Shown: positions 35,002-47,839, counted from the stretch's first letter. The stretch: DNA of 64,000 nt from Delphinapterus leucas (GCF_002288925.2 NW_022098076.1:70719858-70783857), one strand, 5' to 3'. A program made the numbers and translations. Notes: generated by a model not told the origin, from the sequence alone.

Positions 35002-36680
35002 AATGATACAGTTAAAAATAGAACAAGCAATATACCTCTAGCCTATGCATATTTAAATATATCATATATATACTTATGCATACAAGGGCTCAATGACTAT
35101 TTGTAAAAATGTGTGTGTAGAGCTATGTATCACAAGTATTCACATAAAAATTAATTAATTAATTATTTTAAATCCACACACAGAGGTAAAACACTTATAA
35201 GCATAGGACACATCATTCGATGCTGACTACAAACAATCGTGTTCTTTGAGGTTGTCTGTCAACCTCTCCATCAGAGATTTTTTTCCCTGCCCACTTCCAT
35301 CTGAGCAGATCTCCAGCCTTCTCACCAGCTCCTTTCTTTGTCTCCATCCCTGCCATCTTTCTGCTTTATCCTCTCCACCCAACCCGCATCTCTCCATCTC
35401 TTGAAGATTATATTCTTCTCACTCAGCGCTCTAAACATAATAGTCAAATTCACTCCCATGCCCACTTGTGGGTGACCAAATTCATCAGTGTGCTTAAAGG
35501 GATGAAGGCCCTTTATTTTATTAGACCACTTGTCTAGGTGTTAAAGGATGAAAAGTATATCAATTCACTGTAGGTTTACCTAGTACAGTTGGGTCAGAGA
35601 CTTTTATTGTGCATTCGAAGGAGCTTTTGGGTAGTCCAACAGGAAAGTAATTACCTGGAGAATTATGATTTTCCAGCAGCTAGAATTTCTGTCAATCTGG
35701 TAATACAGTAACATTCAGGTACTCCATTCTGATTATTTAAATGCGAACACTGATGGCACCAATGATTTTGCTTCATCTTTTAAGACTTGGAAAAGTTTGA
35801 AAGAGTAACTCTCCTTTTCCAATTACCCTGAATTAAATACATTTTTGTTAGACTAAATCATTGTTATATTATGTTCAATTAACTTTTTTATGATAAAATA
35901 TGCATTATTTCCTCAACTTTGTAAGATTTAAGTGTGAGAAGAAAAATGAAAATAGTTTTAAGAAAAATTATTATTAACCATAGCTCTTAAATAACTTTGT
36001 TAAAATACATATAGATACCTATCTTCCTAACCTCCTAAGTCCTCTGAATAAAAAGTAAACAGCATAATAATACAGGATTCTCAATGGATCTGCATTTTCC
36101 CAAGTCAGGCAAAAACAATGTAAATCTCTTAATGGGGTGTGTACATCAAGTGTGCTGCACATATAATCTTTTGTGTTGGTACTTTTGATGGAATATTTCT
36201 ACATGGTTTGCAAGATACACAGTAAGAAAACCCCATGTGAGATGATGAGACAATACAGTAAAATTAACTAATTAAAGGGAATAAAGGAGTTAGACTATAA
36301 AGATAAGACCCCCAGGAGTTACCATAATCTAGGGGAGAACTTTGCAATTCCGTAGATATTAAGAAAAATCATGAATGATTAAAGAAAAGATAATCCATTG
36401 GAAAGAAAATGTTAAAAAAATGTTTTTGAGGTAATTAGGTAGATTTCACTCTATATCAAATACCCTAAACAAATGCAAAATAAAACCAGTATCAGATTTT
36501 TATTGAATTGGAAAAAAAAAGTATCAAGTGAGCAATAAAATGGACATTACCACAGTCCTAGCATAAATTTCAGCAACCCCTGGAAAACAAATTAGCTTTA
36601 GGTCTCAAGAAATTTTTAAAAGGTGATATCTTTTGCTTTCGTAATTACACTCTGTCAAATCTCTCCTAGGAAATATTCAA
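35002..36680. other. Intergenic DNA without recognised repeats
   Basis: No gene or mobile element recognised. The stretch at about 35560-35800 has well-mixed composition with retained CpG and is listed as a weak candidate conserved element. Confidence 0.4.
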
Positions 36681-36689
36681 CATTGGGTA

Positions 36690-37100
36690 CAGTTTTATAC
36701 CCAAGGACATTTCCCCAACATGATTGGTAATTGTGAAATTTTGAAATATTCTTAATCTAAAGAAAGGTAAAATGTTAAACAAGGCTACATCCATAGACTG
36801 GAATATTATGCAATCATTGTCGGTGTTCTATTTCAGTGTTTTAATGACATGAGAAAATGTTTGTAGTGTAAAGCTTAATTTAGAAAATCAGCAAGCTTCT
36901 TCAAATATATCTTTTGACTCAATTTTGTGTGTGTGTTTCTGTGTGTGCATGCACACACTTGTGAAACAGAGCTACATCAATTTTTTCTAGGTAGTAAAAT
37001 TGCAAATGTATTATATAAATTTCTTTATTGATTTTTGCATATTTTAGAATTTTAATTCAAGAAGTATATATTATATAGTGAGAAAAATAAAAGACTAAAC
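36690..37100 (+). repeat. Old L1 3' remnant
   Basis: Contains gactggaatattatgcaatc followed by aatgacatgagaaaatgttt, the usual ORF2-end to 3' UTR wording of old L1M-type elements, then a GT-rich part (36926-36958) and an AT-rich end. Strongly diverged. Confidence 0.5.
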
Positions 37101-37104
37101 AGAA

Positions 37105-39170
37105 AATTTAAAAACAATGTAAATTTCCACAAGGGAGGTCAAGGAAGATAATGCCCCAAAAAAATGCCCAATAGCTTTGCAACAGGAGAGGAAATGGTTA
37201 CAAGAAAGAAAAGGACATTTTATTGATGTGATTAAAGCAGAAGTTATAGTTTATAGAGTTGGAGAGTAAATGCAGAGCGATGAAAGGGGGAGGAGGTCAG
37301 TAGGGATGGGCCTTTTATGAACTTTGGTTATGAAGAGCAATGTGGATACAGGACAAGGAAGTCACTCTTTTAAGGGCCATTACTACACAGGTCACTCAAT
37401 CAAGTATGAGATCTGTCCTCAAGAAACATAACATTTTACAGGGTTTTCCTCAAAAATTCTCTCACATTCATATTTCCTACCAAGGAGATTCAGGAAGAAT
37501 GACCCAGCAAAATTACCTTTCATCCAATAGGTTCTGCCCACTTGTAAGCTTGATACAGATGACTTGGCCTTAACAGCTCTATGCATTCCCTCATCATCAA
37601 ACCTCTCTCTACCTTTGACTCTGAATTATATGATTAAAAAGTAGCTGCAGCAATTTTCAGTACATATTCCTTCTTTTTCTTAAAGCAGCTATTGGATGCA
37701 TATTTAAAGAAGACATTTTTTAAAGAAAATATCACCTTAACTAAAAGGAAAATTCAAAATATTATAGTCTAGGTAAAACTTCCATTCCTACATATAATCT
37801 TTGATCACTTTTAATATATTAAAAGGAGGTTATAGAAATATATTTTTTCACATTTGTTAGATTACTTAAGGAAAAATAAATACACATAGAAAAATAAAAT
37901 ATTGGAAAAATGCCCCGACACAAAGTAATTACATAGAATATAGCATTTGTGAAAAATATGAAAATGACATGAGACTCCACATGAAATACAATAATATATG
38001 AACACACAGTTGTTTGGGTAGATTATTCTCAGAATTTATTGAACAAACAGCTTCTATCTATAAACAATCTATATTTGAGGAACTTCACTACATCCTGTTA
38101 AGATCCTTGACTGCAAATTGGTCTTGTTGACAAATCAAGATATTCTATTCTAGCCACAAAACATTTATAAATAAATGACATTATTCCTAGCTTTTCTGAC
38201 CCAAATACATTAGCTTTTGCTATTAATTAAAAAATGAAGTAAACCAAATATGTGTATGCTTATATTCATGTTGTTTTTTTTTTTAAATATAAGAAACAAG
38301 CTTTTATCTCACTTGCTTCCAAAATGTGGGTAAGGGTTCAGTGTGATGGGAAGCAAGAGACATCAGAACATGAGAAGTTCTCATAGAGGAACAGATTAAA
38401 TGAATTGAAATTATTGGACAAAAGTATATACTTTCTTGGTATAGAATGGAGTGACCAGACTGTGAATCCTTGGATAAATTTATTACAAATGTCAATATAT
38501 TAAATATTTATAAATTATTCTGATACTTAAAACACTTTATTGATCTCATGCTGAATGGTTATATGTTATATCCATTATTAAATAAGGAAACTAGTACACT
38601 CAGAATTTATGAGATCTTTTTCTTGATTTTTAAAGGTAATATAAGAAATAAGTAAAATATTTAGGTATATGATCATCAACGATATTTCCTCATTTTGTAC
38701 ATGTATGTAGATAGAATATATATGAATGACATTCCAATATATGAAAGTTTGTGTTAAATTTAAAATGATTCTTTGGAAATTAGCCTATTTGAAACTTAGA
38801 TGTGAATCAACTTGTCTGTCAATGTATTTGCCAGAAAGTTATAGCAAAAGCAGAGGGGAAATTAAATTATTCCAATTTTGTATTATATTAAACTGAATAC
38901 CACAACTAGGCAAGTGAGGTAGAGAGGGAAAAATCTAGTTGAGAAGAGGATTTAGACAAGAACAAGGTGTATCCTGAAGAGGAAAAGACCTTACACTTCT
39001 ATCACAATCAAACATCAGGGGTCACTATCGGGCCATAGAAACAAGCAGAGGTGGATTTATCATAAAGCAAAATAAAGGATAAGCTTCAGGGCTCTCATTT
39101 GCACAGTCCCCTTGCAAGGCCCTGAACCTAATTTTATGTTATAATTTTATATTCTTATTAATTAAGTACC
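37105..39170. other. AT-rich intergenic DNA, nothing assigned
   Basis: No gene or repeat recognised in about 2 kb. Confidence 0.4.

Positions 39171-39172
<2 letters not shown>

Positions 39173-39208
<36 letters not shown>
39173..39208 (+). repeat. (AC)18 microsatellite
   Basis: 36 bases of uninterrupted AC dinucleotides. Confidence 0.97.
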
Positions 39209-39210
<2 letters not shown>

Positions 39211-39888
39211 ATAATGTACAAATGCCTCTCAAAACCTAGATCTCTCTGAAAACCAATAGGAGAAAGAACTGCCATATCTGCATTTAAGTTTAATTGGCAC
39301 TGGGTTTAAGCAGAATGTAGATATATGATGGCCTTCACCTTTTCCAGGTATGACTATGTGTTTACTAGGGAAATAACTCAACATATAATTTACTTGTACT
39401 AAGGGAGGGACTGGAAAACATAACCAGATATTGTAAAGTTTCAATAGAGCAGACACTTGCAGGTCAGCCAGTAAAATATAACCACGATTGGGCCCTCAAA
39501 TGGAAAATTCTTGGACTCTAGTTAAAAAGAGAAGGCTCAACTCCTGTTGAGCAACCCAAAATTGAGTTGATTCTCAGTGGATGAGTAAAAAATGGTACAA
39601 AAAAGTTGAGGTATCTTTAAACGCCTGGGAAGATTCTCCCTAAAATCTTGGAGATTTAAGTTTTCTTTTTCCAAATAATATGTATGCTCTTTTAATAAAA
39701 ATTCTATTTTATTTTTTGTAAAGTGTCGATTTCATTAAAATTATTCTATATTGAAGGTCACTGTCCGCAGGAATTCCTTGGAGAGAATTGTGAGAGGTTA
39801 CACTCTAGCAAGAATTGAGCATCATCTGCTGCTGTTTACCTGAATTAAAGATATGAAGTTTAGAGACACAAATTTCAAGGGAGGACAT
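39209..39888. other. Intergenic DNA, nothing assigned
   Basis: No gene or repeat recognised. Confidence 0.4.
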
Positions 39889-39889
39889 T

Positions 39890-39995
39890 TACATTCAGCA
39901 GCACAACACTTTAGTGAGCAATCACTATGTACAAGGCACTGGGCTAAGACACAGAACGATGCAAAGATAAATTAAGACTCATCCCTTGCTTTAGT
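39890..39995 (-). repeat. L2-like LINE 3' fragment
   Basis: The + strand reads agtgagcaatcactatgtac then aaggcactgggctaagacac: inverted L2 tail wording. Confidence 0.5.
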
Positions 39996-39999
39996 TTCA

Positions 40000-40655
40000 A
40001 TCATTCAAATGATTCAATATCAATAATTGATTCTTTAGTGCAACAGATTCCTTGAATAAAAATAACTGTTTTGCATGCTGTAGGTGACAGTAAAACAACT
40101 TTTTATAAGGAAAACAGATGATAATTATGAACTTATTGACTACACATTCTGCAGCCACATTCCACTTCCTCCACAAATGTATAACCTATGGCATGTGGCA
40201 ATGACTCCTAGACAACAGTATCACAAAATACATTATATTGTTTTCAATATTTCTTCACAAACTATAGACTAAAATTCATTTTCTTCAATTTAGGATTTGA
40301 AAATTGCTAAATTTAATGCTTTTACATGTTTACCTTAACTTTCTTTGAAAACATCCACCTTCTTTCTATATAACTCCTCTGGCCAGCAACTAACTCTCCT
40401 GCACAATACCATTTCTTAGCAAGTTTGTCTTGTTCGTTCTTTTTTTCTAAGTGTCCACAAACTGTTTTAAGAAGTAAGTCAAGAACTACAGTCTTCACAA
40501 TGGCTCCCTGGATGACTACAGATGACTTCTTTTATTGCTTTTGTGTGTGTGTGCATGTGTGTGTGTGTGTGTGTGTGTTTGGCAGATAACGTAGAACAAA
40601 AAGAGAGAGAAGTGTTGTATCTCTGAATTCTCTAGATACTGAAGCTGCTGCTTCT
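40000..40655. other. Intergenic DNA with a GT microsatellite
   Basis: An interrupted (GT)n run lies at 40542-40578. Nothing else recognised. Confidence 0.5.
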
Positions 40656-40659
40656 TTTT

Positions 40660-41127
40660 TCTTTTTAATTAATACACATAACACCTAATTTACCATCTTA
40701 ACCATTTTCAAGCATATAGGACAGTAGTGTTAAGTATATTCACATCTCTATACAAAAAATCTGCAGAACTCTTTTCATCTTGCAAAATTGAAACTCTATA
40801 CCCGTTAAATGACAACTTCCCATCCCTCTCTCGTCCCAGCCCCTGACAACCATCATTGTACTTTCTGTCTCTGTGAATTGGACTCCTCTAGTTATATCAT
40901 ACAAGTGGAATGACAATATTTGTCTTTTTGTGACTGGGTTATTTCACTTAGCTTAATGTACTCAAGTTTTATACATGTTGTTGCATAAGTCAGAATTTCC
41001 TTCCTTTTAAAGGCTGAATAATATTTCATTGAACGTATATATATTTTCTTTATCTGCTCATCTATCAATGGATACATGAGTTCCTGCCACATTTTGATTA
41101 TTGTGAGTAATGCTGCTATGTGAAGCC
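40660..41127 (-). mobile_element. Old L1M-type remnant, inverted (ORF2 end and 3' UTR)
   Basis: The reverse complement covers the ORF2 C-terminus and 3' UTR of an old L1. The reverse translation at 40892-41092 contains MKYYSAFKRKEI and SEITQSQKDKY, aligning with [12 protein letters not shown] and [11 protein letters not shown] of the intact ORF2. The 3' UTR part contains aactcttttcatcttgcaaa on the + strand. Decayed; not coding. Confidence 0.85.
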
Positions 41128-41149
41128 CATTCTTTTAAGATGTAAAACT

Positions 41150-41788
41150 AGTATGGTAGGCAAAATTCTAAGATGGCCCTAAGATTTTCACCTCTTTGTG
41201 TACACACTCTGCGTAAGCCCCTCTCATTGACTATGAACAGGACTTGAATATGATGAGATATAACTCCATAATTACGTTACTTCATAAAACAGGAAATTTT
41301 GCAAATGTAAGTAAAGTCCTTAATCAGTTGATTCTGAATTAATCAAAATAGAGATTAGGATGGGTGGGCACAACCTAATCAGATGAGCCTTTAAGGGAGG
41401 ATAGAGAGATTTAAACTCAAAGAGAAATGTTCTACATTCCTTGAGAAGCAAATGACCACGTTGTGAATGGCCTACGGAGGGGGCTATGTGACAAGAATCT
41501 AAGGGTGACCTCTAAGACCCGAGTGCAGTCCCTAGGCAGTAGCATGCAAGAAAATGAGGACTTCAGTCCTACAACCACAAGGAACTAAATTCTGCCAACA
41601 ATCAGTGAGGCTTGGAAGAGAACCCAGAGCCTGATTTGAGACTGAGATCCAAGCAGACATCTTGAGGACCTGAGCAGAAGGCCAGGCTAAACTGTACCCA
41701 GACTCATGTCCAAAAAGAAACCATAAGATGTTTTAAATTGCTAAGTTTATGGTAATTTGTTATGTAACAGTAGAGAACTAATACCCTT
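41150..41788. repeat. Ancient LTR-like interspersed repeat, family not assigned
   Basis: About 640 bp running from tatggtaggcaaaattctaa to tggtaatttgttatgtaaca ... gaactaatac. I recognise these ends as belonging to a widespread old mammalian interspersed repeat, probably LTR-type, but cannot name the family. No internal coding sequence. Confidence 0.45.
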
Positions 41789-41789
41789 G

Positions 41790-42735
41790 GTTTTGAGTTT
41801 GGGTTAGAAACCTTTCTTTATGACGAGTATTTCTTAAGTACAAACTACAAACCATAATTAGGTCATCTCTATTAAATTCATCTTTGGGAACATCAAACAC
41901 ACAATATGTAATATATTTAAGGGCTATTGATGTTTGTTAAACTTTTTACTCCTACAAAAATAATTGCACCTCTACAGAGTTACTTTTGATTTTTTTTTCA
42001 GCTTGATTTTTTGTAGCTTTGTTTCCCCTGTTATTTGTTGTTATTGTTGCTACATGTATGCACGCCTGACTCTGGTAGTCAATTGTATATTTGTATGTTC
42101 TAGTCTGTTATGAGTTGGAAAACCAAATGATCATGCTTACTTGTATTGTTTCTACAGTGAGAATAACTAAGCTATAAGCAAGGATAAAACACATCTGAAC
42201 TTAAATTGTCATTTTTTTCTGTCTACCTCTCAGGATTTAAAATTGCCAGAAAAAAATGACATATGTTTATGTGATGAGATAATATTATAAGAATACCAAC
42301 TGATTGTTGGAATTTTAGATTATTTTTAAAAATTGTAATTGTCACCTTCATTGGAAGCTCTTTATAAGGCAAAATGGCTAGATAGAAGGTATTATCTGTT
42401 CTCAAATGGTCTTTACCCTCAGGTGACTCTAGTGAGTCAGGGAAACATGTGCGGGCTTCAAACAGAACTAGTCCATCAATTTGCAAATTAGAACTGTGGG
42501 ATAGGTTATTTACTACTTTCTGAATCTACACATATCACTTACTGACTTGTTAATAGAGAATATGTGTTTTATTTTTCCACTAGTGGTAATTTAGGTAAAA
42601 GGTTGAAAAAACTTACAGGTAAGAACAGTGAAAAATAGAATACTAGAAGGGAACAGGGGAGAAAAATAAGCTAGGGTCACCTTTTGAGAAAAATAAGAAG
42701 GCTTTTGACAATAGATTACTATAAAGTAACAGGTT
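41790..42735. other. Intergenic DNA, nothing assigned
   Basis: No gene or repeat recognised. Confidence 0.4.
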
Positions 42736-42752
42736 TCAAGTATTTAAATCTT

Positions 42753-42965
42753 TTTTTTTTTTTTTTTTTTTTTTGGTTTCGCGGGCCTCTCACTGTTGTG
42801 GCCTCTCCCGTTGCGGAGCACAGGCTCCGGACACACAGGCTCAGCAGCCATGGCTCACGGGCCCAGCCGCTCCGCGGCATGTGGGATCTTCCCGGACCGG
42901 GGCACGAACCCGTGTCCCCTGCATAGGCAGGCGGATTCTCAACCACTGCGCCACCAGGGAAGCCC
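42753..42965 (-). mobile_element. Young CHR-2-type tRNA-derived SINE
   Basis: The reverse complement starts gggcttccctggtggcgcag, contains the B-box-like gggttcgtgcccc and ends in an A tail of more than 20, seen here as T at about 42751-42774. Flanked by a perfect 16-bp duplication, caagtatttaaatctt, at 42737-42752 and 42966-42981. The long tail, perfect duplication and CpG-rich body indicate a recent insertion. Confidence 0.97.
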
Positions 42966-42981
42966 CAAGTATTTAAATCTT

Positions 42982-44800
42982 AAAAATTTTTTCCTCATGT
43001 TTTTTATGCTGTCTTTCCCCACCCCACACCCCATCTGCATTTTGTAGTGTGTGCTCTATTTGCTTTCTGAACCAAGGTAAAGGTAAAGGTTCCTTTACCT
43101 GAATAACTCTAGCTCTCACATCTCACTTCCTATATGCTATATAGGCACAAAGTTTAGATTGAGGGCATCTAGGGAAATTTCTATATACATAACCACTTTC
43201 TGCAATGCACACATCTGAATGTGTCTAATATAATCACTTTATTTTAGCTTTCTTTGTGAATAAGAAAAATTTCACACACACCCCCATGTTTGCAGACATG
43301 CACAGTGACAAAAGTGATGGAATGCTTTGTTAACACTGCTGCCCACACCCAATAGTCCTCCTGATTTGACATTTTTCCCTCTTTAGAACTTAAATGATCT
43401 TTTTTGGTACAGCATTAGATATACTATCATATTAAAATTTTCTTTAAAAAGGTAGGACATTTAAAATAACATTAATACTGCTCTGTTGATATTACTTCTG
43501 GAGTAAACAATTGAGTGGGAACTAGTTTCACCGAGTTTCACTGTAAAATTATTACTGTCTTAATTATCTGAGCTAGTATGGAAAATAAATGTACCACAAT
43601 TATGATAAGGGTGATTAGGAATACTGTATCTTTCTCATTCACTTTTGGCCTATTTTTTTTTTTTCACTCTGATAACTAAGAACCCCATATTTGTTTTCTG
43701 TTGCTTTAAACATGAGAACCTTAAATAATTCAGGCAAAAGTAACCATTACTACCACTACCACCCACCTCCATATAGTGGGTATTTTTGACTTAATAACAA
43801 CAAGAGAAGGTACATCTGCAAGCTTCCATGATAGAGAGCCAGGAAATGTAAAAGAGCAGCCTTTCTGTAGCAAATCAATACTGTAACTGGAATAGCAACC
43901 TGTCTCCCAGAGAAGGTCTCCCAGGAGGTCTCCCAGACCTCCCAGAGGTCTTCTAAGCTTTGAAAGGCAATATTTGGGTTGTGTCAGAGGCTAGTATTTT
44001 ATTTCTTTGTTCTGCTTCTGATTCCATATTGACATACAAATCATTTAATGTCTTTAAGAATTTTAAAGTAATTTCTTTAAATTGTTCTTTAAGTAATTCC
44101 TTTAAGTGCTCTCAGTACTAAATGTATAAAAGAACTGTAGATGTAAGGATTAAAAGTGAAGCATGTGAGCAAACTGTTATCAGCCTAGAGGTTTTATTTA
44201 AATAGCATGAAGTCACATAGTATTCACTAAAGCTTTTATTTTTTAAGGCTCCTAAAAATACATTTAAATAATATTTTCAACAATTTTTATAAAATACTTA
44301 AAACTGTTGTTGCTTTTACTATCTACACAATATCATTTCTCACAGTAGCTCCAATGGAAAGCTACTGAATTCCTGCATTGGCAACAAAAATACCTTCCTT
44401 CAGTAATCACAGAAGCCCAGGATTTAGTAAGATATTACACTGAACTTAAAGAAAATCTGAACACAAAAACAACCTTATCTTAAACTATACTGTGGTCACC
44501 TTTCCCCACTTCTACCCTATTCCTCCTCCCATGGACTTTTATTTTCTTTCACTCACCATTTCCTCTTTATGTGCAAGGTTAAGTTTTACACTGATCTAAA
44601 TTTTATTAGTGTTTTAAATATTATTATCTATTATTATTATAATCATGATGCCCTTCTTGTATTATATGTTTAATAATTATTCAAATACCATGATATCAGA
44701 GTACTATAAAACAATACATAGATAAAATAATAATAATAATTTGGGCAAGAAATTAGGTTCAGATTGGAAAACAGAGATCCCAAATCTCATGTACCCCTTT
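42982..44800. other. Intergenic DNA, nothing assigned
   Basis: No gene or mobile element recognised. A small cluster of tctcccag repeats lies at 43903-43945. Confidence 0.4.
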
Positions 44801-44804
44801 TATT

Positions 44805-44939
44805 CCAGCTTTACTGAAGTCTAATTGACAATTAGAAATTATATATTGTTTAAGGCTTACAACTGATGATTTGATATACATTGTAAAATAATCACCACAA
44901 TCAAGCTAATTAATATATCCATCACCTCATATAGTTTTC

Positions 44940-44981
<42 letters not shown>

Positions 44982-45165
44982 AGAACAGTTAATATTTAGT
45001 CTCTTAGCAAATTTAAAGTACATAATACAGTATTGTTAACTATATTCAGGTTGTTGTATATCTCCAGAACATATTCGTCTTGCATAACTGAAACTTGTAT
45101 CCCATGACCAACATCTCCCCATTTCCCCCTCCCTCCAGCCACTGGCAACTACCATTCTACATTCT
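44805..45165 (-). mobile_element. Old L1 3' UTR remnant, inverted, containing a (TG)19 tract
   Basis: The + strand reads attccagctttactgaagtc at the start and ccactggcaactaccattct near the end, the inverted 3' UTR of old L1s. It is interrupted by the microsatellite at 44941-44978. No open frame. Confidence 0.75.
44941..44978 (+). repeat. (TG)19 microsatellite
   Basis: 38 bases of uninterrupted TG, inside the old L1 3' UTR remnant. Confidence 0.97.
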
Positions 45166-46135
45166 GCTTCTATGGGAATGCTTTCCCTGGGCCAGACACT
45201 GACCATATAGGACATAAAGAAGAGGCCTGAAGCCATTCCAAGTCCTGTTCCAGAGGACAACTTGGGAGGGAGAATGATTCTCATGAGCAGGGGATTGGGT
45301 GGAGTGGGCCACCAAAACAAAGGGTGGAAGGATTGGACAGCCCATTGATTGGGAAGCATCCCTAGCATCAAGAGAGTTCCTAATGGAGGGGAACCTAGTG
45401 ATATGAATATCTAAGAGCACAGCATAGAGATGCGTCTGCTGGCAGGGCTCACGCCATCCCCAAGGAAGAAACTATCATGTTTCCACTTTCCCTTCTTCCC
45501 TCTCAAGTGCCAGTCCTAGAGGGTCAAAAGCCGTTGTAAGCAAGCTGTGGAGGCAGAGCGAGTAAAAAGAGAAAGAAGCCACCACATTCCCTTTCTGGAA
45601 GACAGTGGCTGTCAAACAGTGGTCTTAACTGGCAGAAAGGGAGGGGAAGTTTTACCTTTGAATGAATATTAAAGTATTGATGAATATCTTGGAATAGACA
45701 CTCTTAACGGAGACAGTCACTTAAAGGTGACTGCAGAATTGCTAAGTATCTCAGAGTGAGCAGAAAAGTCATAGGTATTCTGACCAAATTCCCATCCAGA
45801 GCCAGGAGACAATGCCACCAAATAAATGTTGAACAGACAGTGGGAAACAAAAATTGTGTTTTTTATAGGCCATGATTTGTGCTTTTCAATATTCATTACA
45901 CTTCAACACCCATTTCAATATCCATCACAACAGTCCTTAAATTAGTCATCGTGGAAGAAATTTGGGAGCTTTGGGAGTAGGTATGGCAGGAAATTATTAA
46001 GTGGACCTGAAAAATGAGCCCTGAACATTAAGTTCTCTTTATACTGTTAAAGAGAATCCCATCTATCAAAGTTGTGAATTAGTTTTCTTCATTTTAGATA
46101 TGCTCATTATGAGAAACAGAATCCTTTCTGATTTC
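45166..46135. other. Unassigned block, GC-richer at 45166-45660
   Basis: Clearly richer in G and C than the surroundings up to about 45660. Reverse open frames of 87 and 111 codons here overlap each other and show no domain. No repeat family recognised. Confidence 0.4.
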
Positions 46136-46149
46136 ACATTTCAAATTTT

Positions 46150-46352
46150 TTTTTTTTTCCGGTATGCAGGCCTCTCACTGTTGTGGCCTCTCCCGTTGCA
46201 GAGCACAGGCTCCGGACACGCAGGCTCAGCGGCCATGGCTCACGGGCCCAGCCGCTCTGCGGCATGTGGGATCTTCCCGGACCGGGGCACGAACCCGTGT
46301 CCCCTGTATCGGCAGGCGGACTCTCAGCCACTGTGCCACCAGGGAAGCCCCG
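46150..46352 (-). mobile_element. Young CHR-2-type tRNA-derived SINE
   Basis: Same architecture and nearly the same sequence as the copy at 42753-42965, with a shorter T tract (about 46146-46158). Flanked by a 14-bp duplication with one mismatch (acatt-T/A-caaatttt) at 46136-46149 and 46353-46366. Confidence 0.95.
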
Positions 46353-46366
46353 ACATTACAAATTTT

Positions 46367-46690
46367 GATTTTGTTCTTATATGAAGAGTATAAAAACATA
46401 ATCTGTCTTTCCTCAAAAGCTTATGTATTCATTAGTTGAATAGGGTGTAGAAATGACTGTTTTTCTACAGATCTATATTTATATGTTAATAAATTTGAAA
46501 GTGAGACCAAATATACTAGAGTAAATGAAGTCTTCACTCTGCTGACTATAGTCTCCCTCTAGCTTTCCCTTCCTTTCTGTTGGTCTTCTCAATTCTTTAA
46601 GTAAGGAAATTCAGTGTTTCAGATGGAATCAACTGTCCAGTATAATTTTAAGAATCCTAGATCACGCTGATAAAAAAGATATAATGGAAA
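46367..46690. other. Intergenic DNA, nothing assigned
   Basis: No gene or repeat recognised. Confidence 0.4.
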
Positions 46691-46694
46691 TGTT

Positions 46695-46920
46695 TAAGTG
46701 GACATTGGCTTTGGAACTAAACCAGCCTGTATATGATGTGGTTTCCACCATTTACTCACTACATAGTCAACTTAGTTAACGATCATAAGCGTCAGTGTCC
46801 TCATACATAAAACACAGGAGTATAGTACCCACCTGCAGAGCTATTGCGAAGATTAAATGAGATAAAAGTTTATAAATTGTTTAGCAAATTGTCTAATACA
46901 ATGGAAGTACTCACATGCAC
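46695..46920 (+). repeat. MIR SINE
   Basis: Ordered landmarks: attggctttggaactaaacc, gtcagtgtcctcatacataa, gcgaagattaaatgagataa, and a tail ending gaagtactcac. Confidence 0.7.
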
Positions 46921-46924
46921 ATAC

Positions 46925-47730
46925 AGGAGACCTATTTAATAGCAGAAGATGAATAATACGCCTTTGATACGCTATTCTAGGCAAAAATGGAATTTTTTTT
47001 CCATCCAAATCGGGAAGCTTGATATCAAGCATAATAATTTATTCCCATTTACCTTCAAAAAGAGTAAAAAATTAGTGTAAGAACAATGTTTTCCATCAGA
47101 ATCAAAACATATGATTTAGAATAACAATAAAGTTTTAAAAGAATGACTATTAATTAAAGGATAAATAGGCCCACAGAATATGTTATTTTAAATATTTGAG
47201 GAACAAATGGGATATTTGATAAATAACTTTGGGATAACTGGCTAGCCCTTTGGGGAAAAGTCATGATTCCTACTTCACTAGTTAAACATAAATACATTTC
47301 AGATGTTATAATGTGGTATATAAAAAAAGAAAGCATTTAACTACTAGAAAAAAAATATAAATGCATATTTTTACAGTCCTGAGATTTTATCACCACCAAA
47401 AGCACAGTATTAAACTCAGCAACCATAGGAGGAAAAATTACAGAATTGAGAATATAATAATTAAAAATTCATAGATGGCAAAACAAACAAAATTAAAACA
47501 AAACCTAATAAAGTCAACCAACTAAACCAAAAAAAAAAAAAAAGCCATAAATAGGTTAAAGGTAGAAACCAACTTGGAGAATTTATATACATTACTCTTG
47601 CATAATCATAGGAGCTAAGGATTAATTCAGAGATTAGTGTCAGTTGTGGCACGATTATGATTTGCCAGAGAATCCCATCTATTAGGTACCACTGCTTTGA
47701 ATGGCACTTGAATGGCCTTTCTCAGGAGCA
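46925..47730. other. AT-rich intergenic DNA, nothing assigned
   Basis: No gene or repeat recognised. An A-run lies at about 47529-47543. Confidence 0.4.
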
Positions 47731-47734
47731 GTGG

Positions 47735-47835
47735 CTATTAAAGAACATTAAAGCTGGAGGTGACTTTAGAGATTATTCTGGTTTACTCTCTGCATTTTAC
47801 AGACAAGATAACTAAAACTTGGCAAAGTTAAATCA
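47735..47835 (-). repeat. MIR-like SINE fragment
   Basis: The + strand reads gcattttacagacaagataa after a ctggaggtgactttagagat segment: inverted MIR3-type wording. Confidence 0.45.
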
Positions 47836-47839
47836 CTAA

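Noticed and set aside
41150..41788. Endogenous retrovirus with genes
   Set aside because: Only an LTR-like repeat of about 640 bp is seen; no gag, pol or env sequence adjoins it.
42684..43047. Overlapping open frames in three frames over the SINE at 42.8 kb, and likewise at 46100-46439 and 50393-50884
   Set aside because: They are translations of the GC-rich CHR-2 SINE body and its A/T tail; the same translated phrases recur in all three places.
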